From positions 17,827,501 through 17,891,500 of the forward strand of contig CM043869.1 in assembly GCA_023846275.1 (NCBI GenBank): a stretch of DNA of 64,000 bases, given 5' to 3'. Below, in pieces: positions 39,101-50,924 of the stretch. The DNA comes from Vanilla planifolia. Lineage: Eukaryota; Streptophyta; Magnoliopsida; Asparagales; Orchidaceae. The notes below the pieces were generated by a model, which was not told the origin of the DNA, did not search any database, and saw only the letters and a list, made by a program, of their open reading frames with translations. Position 1 is the first letter of the stretch, and the number at the start of each line of letters is the position of its first letter. The position numbers and the translations under genes are program-made.

Positions 39101-40130
39101 GACAGTTATATCATAGGAAACCATTTCTTATGGAAAAAATCCAAAATGATCGATGAGATCCCATAGGGGAAATCATTGAGGTATCCAACCAGTCTAGAAA
39201 CCCATGGATGCGATTTTTGCCCCTGTGGTTTGTTTGTTGCCGTCTTATGAAAAAGTTGTATATTGGTCATCGAGGTACATCCATCTGGACTTAGGAATAT
39301 TGTCACCACCAAATCTCTACTTTGGAAAGATTGTTATGATATTCAGAAATAAGCTTCATGAGATGCTAGTGCTCACCAATAGTAAGGGGTCTTGAAGAGA
39401 ATCCTTGGCTTGTAGCTTTGAAATGGTAGACTCCAATTGTTGGTAAGAGGAAGAAACTTCTCCAAATTGAGATCTACTCCATTAATGTAGAGCCTTAAGC
39501 AAATGCTAGAACTTAGTGATTAAGGTAGTAGCAAGACCACCTTGGGTAGGCCTCCTCCAAGAAGTAGACAAAATGTCCTTGGAGTTATGACAGGAGAACC
39601 AAACATCAAAGTTTCTCATGTTACCAAAGATTTGAAGTGCATCTGCTGGAACCCAATAAAAAGAGACAAGTGATCTGAGGCAAGATGATTAAGGTGCTAG
39701 ATTATTCCCCTAGAAATTACAAACCATGAGAGTTTAGGAAATGCATGTCGAGATATAACAAGATATGAGTTTAACCATTCTCATTATTACACCAAATAAT
39801 TTGGTTGCCCTCCATGCCAAGATTACAAAAGTCATTATCACCAATGAACTTGATGAATTCCACCACCTCCAAAGAGACTCGAAATGGCTTGATTCCCTGC
39901 TTCTTTGCCTTGGAGATAACACAATTGAAATTGCCGGTGATGACCATTGGGAAATCAAGGGTAGTGATCTAAGCAATACGATCCAACATGCTGATGCTTG
40001 ATAAAATCCTTGTTAGCATAAATTGTGTAAAAGTGCCAACAAGAATGTCTTGGGGATGAATCTTCCAAGTTCTCAATGGTTGCTCCTTTCATTCTGGTAC
40101 ATGTATACGTATTGGTAGTTGTCTTAAGCT
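36190..40130 (-). mobile_element. Antisense LINE, 5'-truncated (EN-RT-zf-RVT-RNase H)
   Basis: On the - strand, from high to low coordinates: endonuclease C-terminus (about 39980-39740: VITGNFNCVIS, then FIGDNDFCNLG and GNQIIWCNN); the start of the RT (about 38875: VLPKVQGVSKL); a later RT block (about 38190: SSILFSKC, the LINE 'KS..FFS' motif); zf-RVT (about 37250: FVWYLYHNTIPTHVWLVQ); and RNase H (about 36770: NCNGSSISNGQ, MGKGTSSMTTTIMEVMVLH, then ILQQGNHVANRVACH at about 36440). The order is exactly that of plant L1-type ORF2. Stops and frame changes throughout show a dead copy. It starts inside the endonuclease, as in ordinary 5' truncation, and a T-rich tract at about 36176-36190 marks the 3' poly(A) end. 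Confidence 0.83.
36797..36812. repeat. Poly-G run
   Basis: Sixteen consecutive G inside the antisense LINE (poly-C on its coding strand). Exceptional in this AT-rich window. Such runs are error-prone in sequencing and assembly. A shorter run of 10 G lies at 47577-47586. Confidence 0.95.
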
Positions 40131-40147
40131 AACATAGGTTCTCCTTT

Positions 40148-40480
40148 AATGGGCTTCCCTGGTTGCTATTGTTTCCTTGGCTTGTGGTATGTAAAAATCT
40201 TCCATAACTGTGATAAAATTGAGTTCATAACTTGAAATGTTGTTAGTATTCTGAAATGCTGGAATGATTAATGGGCTCCCTTTGTTCCTATTGTCTCCTT
40301 GGCTTGTGGTTTGTAAACATCTGCAATAACTGTGATAAAATTCAGTTCCTGCAATAACTGTGATAAAATTCAGTTCCTGCAATAACTGTGATAAAATTCA
40401 GTTCGTTACTTGAAATGTAGTAACTATTCTGGAATGCTGGAATGAAATCTAGGGTAATTTTCTACCTAGATTGCTGATTA
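40148..40480 (+). repeat. LTR-like repeat with internal duplications
   Basis: An approximately 121-bp module starting AATGGGCTTCCCTGGTTGC occurs at 40148 and again at about 40269. Each contains a TGTAAA(A/C)ATCT start that resembles the start of the LTR at 48869: shared TGTAA-ATCTGCA-TAACT-TGATA, then TATTCTG-A-TGCTGGAA and AATTTTCT-CCT. The second module has a 28-bp segment (CTGCAATAACTGTGATAAAA...) triplicated at 40321-40404. This is probably a decayed, rearranged LTR of the same family as the sense Copia fragment. Confidence 0.55.
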
Positions 40481-41718
40481 AATTCCTTTCCATGTGTAAG
40501 GAAGCCTGACATGCTAATCCACTTTTTTGTTCACGCCTTTATGTGGATTCCTCTTTTTCTAATATTATGATTTAGTGATTTTATTTATTGGTCCTGAAAA
40601 CATTTATCAATTGATTTAAGATATGTAAACTTATAATTTTTTTCTACCATAAAAAATCTCAATGTTAGAATAGAAAACTTAAGTCGTAGAATCTTTAGAA
40701 TTGAACTAGCCAACATGGATTGTAGAACGTAATGTGATTTCTTTGAGTCCATTCATTAACCAAATGCTAATGTCATCTTTCATTCCAAAAAGGTTCTACA
40801 ACTTTTGATAACTGTCTTAGCAGCCATGTGGGCCCAAAAGCTAAATAAGGTTATTCTTGCAAAGAGCAAGTGAGGTATCGAAGCAAATTTTCCATCAATT
40901 TTAGTACAGTACAACCACATCTATTTTTATAAATATGAAAATAGAGTAGATATAGAAAAATAGAAAATGCAATGAAAATATTCTCAATAAAAAGGATGTC
41001 CTATATAACAATAAGGGAATATCTAAACTTTCAAATCTAATTAATAACGTATAAGCTTTCAAATCTGGCTAACAATACACTGCTAAGCTAAAGCATATAT
41101 ATCGTGAAGCTTGACTTGTTGTAAGATTAGATAATTAAAGAGGTCTTAGAATCTTTGTACAAATATTTGTTGACTTTTTTTCAATGGAGACATGAAGGGT
41201 GACTATCCTTTTTGACAAAGCATTTTTCACATGAGAATTTACTTATAATCTATTTTGTTGTTTTAGGAAAGATAATATTGCTTGCTTTATAGATGGTTAC
41301 TTGACTGTCATATTTTCATCATTTTAGTAGTAAGATAAACTAATTTCTTTAGTAAGGTTTTATATCCATATCATTTGTAGGGGCAATGGATCATTACTTT
41401 GTATTTAGCTTCAACATTAGATCGAGCAATCATTGTTTGTTTTTTATTTTATGACATAAGATTTTCTCCCACAAAAGACAATATCCTCTTGACTTTTTAT
41501 CTTAAAATCTTTAAAACAATGCCTTTATGCTTCTTTGGATCTTTGATATGGTGACTTACTATTCCAATAACAAAGGAAGTATTTGTTTATGTGATAGATA
41601 CATTTTTTTACCAACCAAACTTTGATAATAAAGATTATCCTTGAGGATTTCCTGATCATTGGAATTTTGTAACGTTTCTATTAGAGATTTAGCTAGTTTG
41701 AATCCAAGAACTTTGGTT

Positions 41719-41922
41719 TTATTTAATATGCCCGTGGCACATTTCTTTTGGTAAAAGGAATATCATTTTTATTGTATGCAAACTTGATAGTAAGAAATTA
41801 CTTTTGATGACAAATTTTTGATAACAAATGTTTTTATGATAATATTGTTTGATTTTCTCCATACCAGATATATTGTTTTTAATAAAAAGAATTTCATTCA
41901 CATAAATTGCAAAGATTACCAT
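41719..41922 (-). pseudogene. Copia reverse transcriptase remnant
   Basis: 68-residue - strand frame with AIYVNEILFIKNN, the catalytic palm motif of Copia RT (usually YVDDII..GN). The second catalytic Asp is replaced by Glu and the first by Asn, which would abolish activity. It is followed by a degenerate block for 'FLGIEV...GIF..Q.KY'. Confidence 0.7.
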
Positions 41923-42676
41923 CCTAGAAGATTGACAATTAAAGATAGAGTGATCAATAATGTTACTTTGTTGATTAAGTTTAGTAACCTTGCTAAATTT
42001 ATTAAATTATTATCAAAAGCTTAGTTTTAATATATATAATGCTTTCCAAAACTTACTGATTTTGTTGTCCGTTGAGTAGCATACCTTGGCGTTTGCTCTA
42101 CATAAATCATTTCAAAGAGATCACCATAGAAGAAGGCATTGTTCACATCCATTTAGAGTAATGAACAATATTGATTAATGACAATGGAAAGGCGGCAAAT
42201 AAAAATTAGCCAATGGGTGTCAAAATAACCAGTGCATGAACTTGTCTGCGTACCCTTTTGCCACTAAGAAAGCCTTGTAACGATGCATTATGTATGAATT
42301 TGAGTGTGAACACCCATTGACAAAATATAAGTTTGATATCAATAGGTGATGAAACTAGATCAACATTTATTGATCAAAGAGATGACTTTTCCATGTCCAT
42401 AGAATATTTTCATTTACAATCTAATAATGCTTCTTATTACATCTTAGGAATATAAATAGTGGATATAAACAAAACAATATTACAAAATGAGAGTGGTCAA
42501 TGTTCAAGTGAGATAAAAGATTTAATTGGGTGATGAGTACTATCATATACTTGGCAAAGGTAAATTTAGTTAGTTGGAGTGTGCTAAATCATAGATATTA
42601 GAGTAGTAGAGAGGTTTTCATGTTCGATGGGTCTAAAGTGGTAGTTGAACAGTAGTATTAGAGTAGTAAGTGGAAG

Positions 42677-42805
42677 TGAAATATTGGTAGGAAGGTATGT
42701 AGTCAAGGAGATAGAAGCTAGTAAGGGAATGTTTTATGATAGAAATATTGGTAGGAAGGTATGTAGTCAAAGAGATAGAAGCTAGTAAGGGAATGTTTTA
42801 TGATA
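42677..42805. repeat. 64-bp tandem duplication in Copia spacer
   Basis: Two head-to-tail copies of a 64-bp unit beginning ATATTGGTAGGAAGGTATGT (42681 and 42745), with one visible difference (AAGGAG/AAAGAG). It sits between the integrase and RT parts of the antisense Copia element. Confidence 0.9.
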
Positions 42806-43978
42806 AGTAATTCTTGGAAAAATATAAAAATGATTGACATATCATAACAATTATAATCTTTCTAAGTTTAAGAATTTTCTAGGAAGATCCATTTAATAGC
42901 ATGATGAAAATTTATTTTTTAGATAAACAAGGAGAAGGGTTAAGCTCCATTTAGACTAGTGGAAGAAACCTAATTGAGTAATATAATGTAACGTAGAATC
43001 TTCATAGAATTGTTTAATGTGAAATATTATGGAACGAATAATGTTGAAGAGAGATGTCAATATTTTCATTCAACTAATTCATTTTTTTGGGGGGGTATAT
43101 AAGAAGGATGAGTGATGAATAATCCTATTTTTAGCAGAAAAAGAATGAAAAGTAGATGGCATATCCTACTGATTCCTAATCGATGACAAACCCGAGTAGC
43201 TTTCTTAGTATTCTAGTGCATTACCTAATTGAAGTACTTGAAGATAAATAGAATTGAACCTTTAGTTCTTAATAAAGTTTTTGAAGGCATTTAAGATTTT
43301 TATTTTACATTGTAATTATGTCCAAGTGATTCTAGTGTGGTAATTAATAAATGAGACAAAATAATGGAATCATTGATAGTTTAAGATTGTTTTAAGGTCT
43401 ATATGTTTGAATGTATTATGTAAAAAGTAGTGATGCTTCGGTTGTGTTGATATGGGAAAAGGAATATAATGCTTTTTAAATTAACAAGTTTCAAATTCAA
43501 AGTTTGAGATTGAGGATCGAAGATTATTGAATGTCTGAAGATATTGAGGATGACTAATGCGACAATTCCTTTAATAGGGTGTGATAATAGTTAAAGAGTA
43601 GTTGAAGTGGCAATAGGGGGATATTAGATATATTTTACTTTAACATCACCTTCAATTGATCAATTTATGTTAAGATTTTGAAAAGCACATTTAGAGGGAT
43701 AGTTATAGATCAGATGTGAGATTTGTAATGAAAATTGAGAGATACTAAAGTTATTTATGACAATTGATGAGATAGATCCTTTTCCAAAAACTACTTGAGA
43801 TCCTTTTGTAGTGATGGCTAATGGAAGGGGTTGTGATATAAGAGGAAAGTAATAGTGAGTTATTAGTCAGTTAGGATGATACAACAAACTACATACTTGA
43901 ATGAGTAGTTGTAGATTTGGAGGCAAAAATTGTATGGGAGGCAAAAGTTTGCTCATATTATTGTAATTGATTGTTATA

Positions 43979-44797
43979 TTACTCTTGAAAAATAGAGAAA
44001 ATTAATGAGAGAAGTGGTAACATGTTAGGTGGTGGGAGGACATTTGATCTTTTCCTAACAATGGTCAGAGAGTTGACTAGTTCTCTAAGAGTGTTAACAA
44101 AGTGAAAAGAGATTGTGACTCTGACCACCCCTTCACCACTAACATCATAACCATGATTACCATGGTTGCTTTTTGTGCTTGTAGTAAGAGCGGTATGCCC
44201 AAGACCAAAAGAAGTCATTGCGAGAAGCTCATTATATCCAAGAACATGTAAAAGAGCCATAAGCATTTTTGGATCCATAAAGTCAGCTATTAAGTGAGCT
44301 TGAATAGATTGGATTGATGGATATAAACTAGATAAAAAATTCGCTACAAAGATTAGTAGGAAAAGATACTGAATATCCTCATCCATTTTTAGGGTATTGT
44401 AATAATCTTGAAAAGATTTGTCTTGTTGCTACAAAGAAAAGATGTAGGAGTAAAGAGTGTATGTCCAAGATATATTATTGTCTTAGAAGTATGGAGATCA
44501 AACAAAGTTCTACATTTATTTCATAATCTCTTTAAATCTGATTATGGAAGCAATAATAGGTGGTTGATAATTAATTATCAATGTGAGAACCACATAGTTT
44601 GCATCTTAACATGTTTTATATTTGGTGGTATATATTGTTTTAGGATCCTGAGTCTCAAGATGATTAAGTTTCTTGTGCGATCCAATAAGAAAACGAAGTA
44701 ATTGAGACCATAAAAGATAGCTATTGTCACTAAGTTCAATGTTGCTAACAATGTTTGAGGAAGAATTGAAGCTAGAAACAGGAGTCAAGGAAGACAT
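43979..44797 (-). pseudogene. Copia gag remnant
   Basis: Two open - strand blocks. The first (44797-44606) carries SSLTPVSSFNSSSN followed by the Copia gag signature LSDNSYLLWSQLLRFLIG. The second (44386-43979, 135 residues) has the helical middle of UBN2-type gag (LLIFVANFLSSLYPSIQSI) and a later Gly/Asn-rich part, but no intact CCHC zinc knuckle. The frame changes between the blocks, so no full-length Gag can be made. Confidence 0.65.
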
Positions 44798-45129
44798 ATG
44801 GATATTTTAGATGGATTACTTTAGTTGTAGATCAAGGAGTCATTATCAGACAAAAGTATGCAAGTGCTATACAAATATGCAAGGGAAAAAAACGTATAAA
44901 ATGCATTTGATGGAGGAGGGAAGAGTTGTTAATCAATTTCAAGCATCTTGATTTTTCTATATGGAAATTCCTTTGAAGGTGAGAAGAACATGCAATGAAG
45001 TAGAGGTGGAGCTGGTTGACAACCATGTTTTGGAGAGGGATTAAAATGGTTAATCCTTAAGACTTTGATATAATGTGGTGTAGAGAAAATGTTTTTTATG
45101 TTCTTATTATCTAAACAAAATATTTGTAA

Positions 45130-45164
45130 ATATGTATGTATGTGTGTGTGTGTGGATATATTTG

Positions 45165-45202
<38 letters not shown>

Positions 45203-45405
45203 TACATATACATATATACATATATACATATATACATATACATATATACATATATACATATATACATATACATATATACATATACATATATACATATATG
45301 TATATATAGATATATACATATACATATATACATATATATATATATACATATATAGATATATGTATATGTATATATGTATATGTATATATATATATATAGT
45401 ACAAA
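45130..45405. repeat. TATACATA-type minisatellite
   Basis: A (TG)n and (TA)n start is followed by about 200 bases of alternating ATATACATATA units of 8 and 14 bases with GTATATA interruptions. Open frames in all six directions are pure Ile/Tyr/Thr/His/Val artefacts. It lies just outside the primer-site end of the antisense Copia element, where its LTR would be. Confidence 0.93.
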
Positions 45406-47859
45406 ATAAGAAGAATGATATTATCAATAAAAAAATATATTATAAAATAATTAAAAAATATCCTAAACTACAAATTTTTCAATTAAACGAATTGCTTATT
45501 AGTTTTCCAATTTGGCAAATAATAGGAACCAAACTATAAATTCTTCATACCACTTGGTAGGGATTTACAAGTATTTTATGAAAATAATCCTCATAAAAAT
45601 CTTTCTCTTAAAACATAGGTGGTTCATAATCAAATATGGTTATGACAAGTTTAATTATATTTTTTTTTGAATTTGTCCTTAAATTTGTTCTATTGACCCT
45701 TGGATTGCAATCAATGAAATGTCTATAATCATTAGGAAATTGTGATTTTCTATAATTTTATTTTTCAAGATTGAGTTTGGGAAATATGGTTTATAGTGAT
45801 GTGATAAGTTCATACCTCTATATTGCTAATATGAGTGATTGATTATGTTAGAAGACAAACTCAAATGACAAATTCTAAAGTAAAAGGTCACCTAATACCC
45901 TTGTTCTAATAAAGAAAACCATATCGTGTTATGACAATACATTCTTGGACTCATTCACTATTTAGTTAAATTGTTACAGCATTCTAATATCAATTTATGA
46001 ACTTCTACACATTTTCCATACAAATCTATCATATGAATTTTCTTATTTGTGCCATTTTATTACAATGATATGATCATTCCAAAATATCTTGGATGCTATT
46101 GTAGAAACAATTGAAGCAAGTCAAATTTTGAAAAAAATTATATTGTAAGCAAACTCAATTTCAAACTAAAATTTAAATTTTTAATATTGAGTGCACTAGA
46201 GATTATTTTAGTTGTACACTTGGATAAGTCATAAAAGACGAGATGGTTTATTGGAGCTTGTGCATACCTGCCCATGATAATCCAGCCTTTATGCCATGCT
46301 ATTATTAGATTAATCCTAGATCAATCGGGTAAATATCGCATTGCATCTATCATCTTTACGTGATATTGATGAAATGGTATTTACAATTGCAATTGCAAAA
46401 TGACATATTCTAGTTGTACCAAAATCTTTTGAGCCTCTTGAATAGTTACTACATGGGCCTTCACCTAATTTATCAGATAAACTGTATGCCCACATGTCGT
46501 TAATCTCCAAAGAATTTAGGTGTTGTTACTTAAACATCTCAACAACCTTTGAACTACCCTTGGTGTTGGGTTTATCCCTCATAATGTCTATTAGTGATGA
46601 GGGGAAATGGCTTATGAGAAATACTTGAGATCTGTAGACCTTTGAAGAGCTACTAATAAGATTTTGTGAAGCTCAGTTGGGGGCATCATTGGATGATATT
46701 GGATCAGACCTGATTAGATTTGGCAATCCTCTTGCAACTCTCCATTTAGAGCAACCCAACTCAATTAGAAGAGAGATCCCCATCCGCAAACAATCTAATG
46801 TAAATCTCTCGACTCTTGTGAATGGAATCAACCATTCTTTTCTCATCTTCACAATACCTTGTTATGAGGCTTCTTTCCATTATTCAAGCCTCTGAGCCTT
46901 ACTATTCTTGCTATCAATAAAGGGATTGTGGAATCTTGCTATCGTGCAACCATGGGTTTTTACTATTCTTGGAGTTTTCTAGGCAAAAGTTCTTTATTTA
47001 CTCTTTTTTGTTCCCTTTTTCTTGTACCCTCCTTATTCTATATTTTTCTCTTCTCTTTAAGAGTTTTTTAGCCTTCAAATGTATAAATTAAATCTCTATC
47101 TACTCTCTCAAGTCCTATACAATACAAATTTCTAAAAGGTATTGATAAGTATATCAACAACCCTTAAACAAAATGAGATGTTGGAAAGAAAAATTAGACA
47201 TTTGTTAGAACTTGTTAGGTCGCTTAAGTTCCCTACATATAATCGTAATGAAAAACTTTTATTACACTAGAATATTTTACCAATAAGATGCCTATCCAAG
47301 TTTTGAAATTCGAAGCTCTTTGCCAAGTTTTCCAATAAGCTTCTAAGCACCCAATTAATTTGCTAAAGTGTTTAGTTATTCTATCTTTGTTTGTACTTTT
47401 GCAACAACATAAAAATAAGCTCGATCTAATTGCCACAAGGGTTTGTTTGTAGGATATTTTCTAATTCATAAGGATACAAGTGTTACATTTCTATTGCAAA
47501 TAAATTCAACACTTCATGAATGTAGTTTTCATTGAAAATTAAGCATTTTACTCTACAATTAATATTTTTGTGGGGTGGGGGGGGGGTTTGAGTAATTCTC
47601 AAGAATATCTTTTGAAAACTGACATCATGATACCTTAATCAGGGTTTTTGAATTGAATGATGATTTCATTTTCACTACTTCAAAATCTTAAATTTTTAAA
47701 ATTAGTTCTCTTGAGCTAAATACCATGATTAATGCAAAAAATTCTAGAACCTAGAACGTTTGGAAGTATAACTCTTTTATAATGAGTGTGGCCCCAAGGT
47801 GTCGACAATAAAAAGTATGTTGTATATTCAAGAAAGAATAATATAAAAAAGGATGTTTA

Positions 47860-48868
47860 ACAAGTTGATGAAGTCTTTATATGCAATGAAACAATCTACT
47901 AGAGGTGGTTTTAGCAACTTACCATGGCTATATGAGTAAATTTATTGACAATCATCACACTTTGTGAAAAATTCAAAGGAATGGAACGTTTCAATTATTG
48001 TAGTTTATGATGATGACATCATTCTAATTGATCATGATGTGGGGGAAATAGAAAATACAAAAATGGTTCTTTCCCATGAGTTCGAAGGATTTGAGAAGCT
48101 TCAAGTAAATCCTTCCTTGGGATAGAATTAGCTCTATCCAATAGAAGAATGATGATATCTCAATGAAAATATATTCCTAACTTATTAAAGGATACTTTAA
48201 TGATTGGATGTAAACATATTGAAACTCCAATAGACTGCTATAACAAAGACTTTTTGGTTACTACTTTAGTTCCTGCACAACTTTTGATGCTCGTTTCTCA
48301 TTATGGTAAGCTAATCATCAACAATCCAATTGAAAAGAATTTGAGGATGGTGAGCTAAATTCTAAGGTATCTAAAGATGACTGTAGTGTAGGATTATATA
48401 TCTAGAATACACCTAAGATAAATTTTCAGTAGTTATCAATGAGCTAGTTATATCATTTATTTAAGGTCAACATCTTATTTTTGTATTTATATTTGGGGTA
48501 ATTTAGTGACTTGGTGAAGCAAGCAAGAATCAATGCTTGTTAGAAACAGTGCAAAGGCTAAAGATTAAACCAATATCAGAAGGAACATGTCTGAAAAAAA
48601 TATTAGATGAATAAAAATTTCATCGTTGAAGATGTTTTGTGGGAGTGAATAAGCAATTAGTCACATTGCAGAGAATCCCATTCTCCAAGATAAAACTCAA
48701 CATGTGGGTATAGTTGGATAACATGAAGAAAAGATTAAAGTAGAAATAGTTACTCTTATTTAATAGTTCTATCCTATTACTAACTGTCAGTAAAGTACTT
48801 TCAAGGTGAAAATTGGAAGACTTGAAATTAAAATTGGATATGATCACCATCTACAATTCAAGGGAGAT
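47860..48868 (+). mobile_element. Sense Copia fragment (RT, RNase H, PPT)
   Basis: The + strand reads LYAMKQSTRGG (Copia 'YGLKQSPRAW'), IIVVYDDDIILIDHD at about 48000 (YVDD box changed to YDDD), VLSHEFEGFEKLQ, then a degenerate ILRYLKMT (about 48355-48380), the Copia 'ILRYLK.T' motif. Remnants of RNase H follow to 48850. A polypurine tract CAAGGGAGAT (48859-48868) directly precedes an LTR start. Frameshifts and stops throughout. Confidence 0.72.
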
Positions 48869-49420
48869 TGTAAAAATCTGCAGTAACTTTGATAGTGTTG
48901 TAATAATTCATTTTTAAAACAAAATTTCTATTCTGTATTGCTGGAACTAAATCTGCACAATTTTCTTCCTTGAATAATGTTCATTATTTTCAAATTCCTT
49001 AGGATGGTCTTGTTTTCTAGAGAACTAGCCCCCCTAATTGATTGTTTGTTCCTTTCCATAAGAGGGATTGTTCCTTTTCTAAATCAAAATTTTAGTTTTT
49101 TTCTTTTTATGTTCTGTAAATCTTGTATTTGTATATTTAACGAGCAAATCAAGATATATGAAAAGCTGAAGAAAGATTTATTATCAGCAAAAGTTCAGGT
49201 TCTAGCTAGTTGTCAATACATAGGCTCTGTTTTCTAGTTGCTAATACTAATGAGTCTACAATAATGTACTTTAAATACAACTTGCATATGTCCAAAGCAA
49301 TGAGTTTATGTGGTTGTAGGATCTCTCATGCAATCTACAAGGAATTCTTCTCTAATTGGTTTGCCTTTTCATTTTCTCTCTTTTTAGTATGGAAATTGTG
49401 ACAACTTTTGTCTAGCCTGA
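48869..49420 (+). repeat. 3' LTR of the sense Copia fragment (end uncertain)
   Basis: Begins TGTAAAAATCTGCAG right after a polypurine tract, as expected for a Copia 3' LTR. The first ~130 bases resemble the module at 40312-40480. The right boundary is not clear; I placed it provisionally after the T/C-rich part ending near 49420. Confidence 0.5.
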
Positions 49421-50596
49421 CTCAGAATCCTATTTTTCCTTTTTTGTATTTGACATCATGTATTATTTTGAAGATGTACACCATCAATTTGTTTGTCTAC
49501 CTTGACAAGAATTTAGATATTTATGAAGAGTCATCCTACTAGATCATTTAACTTTTTTAGAATGTTGATCATCATCAAATTCCTTGATCTAGTATTCAAT
49601 GGAGTGTAGACTTACAAAATAATTATTTCTGGATGGTTCTCTCCACCGGCCACTACCCGTATGATGCATCTCTACTTGCATAATTAAAAATAATTATATG
49701 CACATACATCTCTACTATGCCTTAAATTTATTATGGTTTCCTTCTGCGCATACTGATGTTGGGCCCTTTTCCTATATATTGAACTATGTTTCATGGCAGC
49801 TTTCGAAGTTTCACAAATCAAAGTTCCTCAATTAACTCAAGTATTTTTCTCAAGCTAACTCCTGCCTGCCATTCTAAGTAGTAGCTGCCATGGCCATTGG
49901 TGATCCTCCTTTTACAAAATATGATAAAATACATGTTATTTTCTTGAGCCTTGTTATTCACTGTTGTGAATAGCGCTAACATTTTCTGGCTGTAGCTATT
50001 CATGGGATTACATAATGTTGTAGTATCATGGTATGAAGGTGTTGTAATTGGGCAAGATATTTAAACTTATAAATTTTTGGCATGCCAAATATTTTGCTTA
50101 TTCATTAGCAGCACTTGTGGTTCAAAATTGCTTTAAAAAATTTAGTACAAAAATCTAACAGGTAGACTATTGAACAGAATTGCTATACATGTACGTGTAA
50201 CTTTGTTGATGTAGCTAACCTATAGATAGGTTTGCAAAGGTCCTAGTGTGCATTTACATGAAGTTCAAATTCAGACTTGTCGATTATGGCCACAAAATCA
50301 AACCTTTATCAACTGTCATATTCCATTGAATGATACTTCCCATATATAGTTCTCTAGATAAGCTTTCTTCACAGCATGTATAGACTATTTATGTTTTGTT
50401 ATTTCTTCCTGCATATCTTTGTTATAGTTTCTGCATGCTTGATTATTTTAGAAATTCACCAAATTTTAGTGCTTAAATTCTGCTGACATGATTTATTATT
50501 TTGCATATTGTATTATCCTTATGACAGAAATATTTGTAATGGCATGTTATGTTCACTGATCATGGAGTGAACTGATAAGCTAATCTTTAATTGTAG

Positions 50597-50679
50597 ATGT
50601 TAAACATAGTGATGCAAAAGTCAGGAAGCTCGGTGATTTCGATTCTTCACATTCAAAAAAGGATCCTGCAGGATATGGG
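50597..50679 (+). CDS. TERT: TERT linker exon (phase 1 in)
   Basis: Acceptor CTTTAATTGTAG, donor TGG|GTACAG, 83 bp. Joined to the G left by the exon ending at 35968 it reads DVKHSDAKVRKLGDFDSSH and ends DPAGYG, phase 0 out. It is the low-conservation linker that follows the TEN domain in plant TERTs. The KVRKL stretch recalls VRKF in the linker of exon 4, which is consistent with the linker being part of the duplicated block. Confidence 0.68.
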
Positions 50680-50768
50680 GTACAGTGATTCTACATGTGA
50701 GATTATTGCACACATCACTAACAGTGGAATGATAATTTAGAAAATTTCTGTATTTTCTTTATATGCAG

Positions 50769-50822
50769 TCTAGAAAGAGAAGACGAGAGTTTAGTTGGCA
50801 GCGGAGAAGGAAGCGCAGGAAG
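50769..50822 (+). CDS. TERT: TERT exon with basic nuclear-localisation cluster
   Basis: Acceptor TTTATATGCAG, donor AAG|GTAACT, 54 bp, phase 0 at both ends. The 18 residues SRKRRREFSWQRRRKRRK match the conserved plant TERT linker motif R-K-R-x-R...W-x-R-x-R-K and form a bipartite nuclear-localisation-like signal. This motif is the best evidence that the exons at 50.6-51.1 kb belong to the TERT gene rather than to a transposon. Confidence 0.85.
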
Positions 50823-50924
50823 GTAACTAAGTTACAATTAAAGTTAACTAGTCTATAATCAATAAGAAAATGAGGGAAGTCAAGTTTGTTTTTCCTTAGG
50901 ATTGTAATATTTGTCTTCACTCAG

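Larger units (their letters stand above)
40900..45075 (-). mobile_element. Antisense Copia element (internal region)
   Basis: On the - strand: a degenerate tRNA-Met-type primer binding site at about 45076-45060; gag (44797-44606: NIELSDNSYLLWSQLLRFL, the plant Copia gag start; 44386-43979 continues gag); integrase core (about 43230-43080: GNALEY, then MPSTFHSFSAKNRIIHHSS); RT (about 42155-42090: MDVNNAFFYGDLFEMIYVEQ; 41900-41719: IYVNEILFIKNN, the YVDD box mutated to YVNE); RNase H end (about 41230-41140: VTLHVSIEKKSTNICTKIL). Domain order is Copia (integrase before RT). Many stops. The LTRs on either side are not confidently delimited. Confidence 0.8.
35969..50596 (+). other. Presumed 14.6-kb TERT intron filled with retroelements
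   Basis: The phase-1 donor at 35969 and the phase-1 acceptor at 50596 join in frame. The interior holds an antisense LINE, LTR-like repeats, an antisense Copia element and a sense Copia 3' part. The segments 45420-47860 and 49400-50590 carry no recognisable gene; the short open frame 46677-46895 is unassigned. Confidence 0.6.

Noticed and set aside
44929-45539. Several 80-135 residue frames on both strands
   Set aside because: They consist of Ile/Tyr/Thr/Val alternation from the TATACATA minisatellite.
46316-46895. Possible gag of the sense Copia fragment (frames at 46316-46510 - and 46677-46895 +)
   Set aside because: The + strand block FEELLIRFCEAQLG has only a faint Ty3-type gag flavour, and there are no zinc knuckles or supporting motifs.
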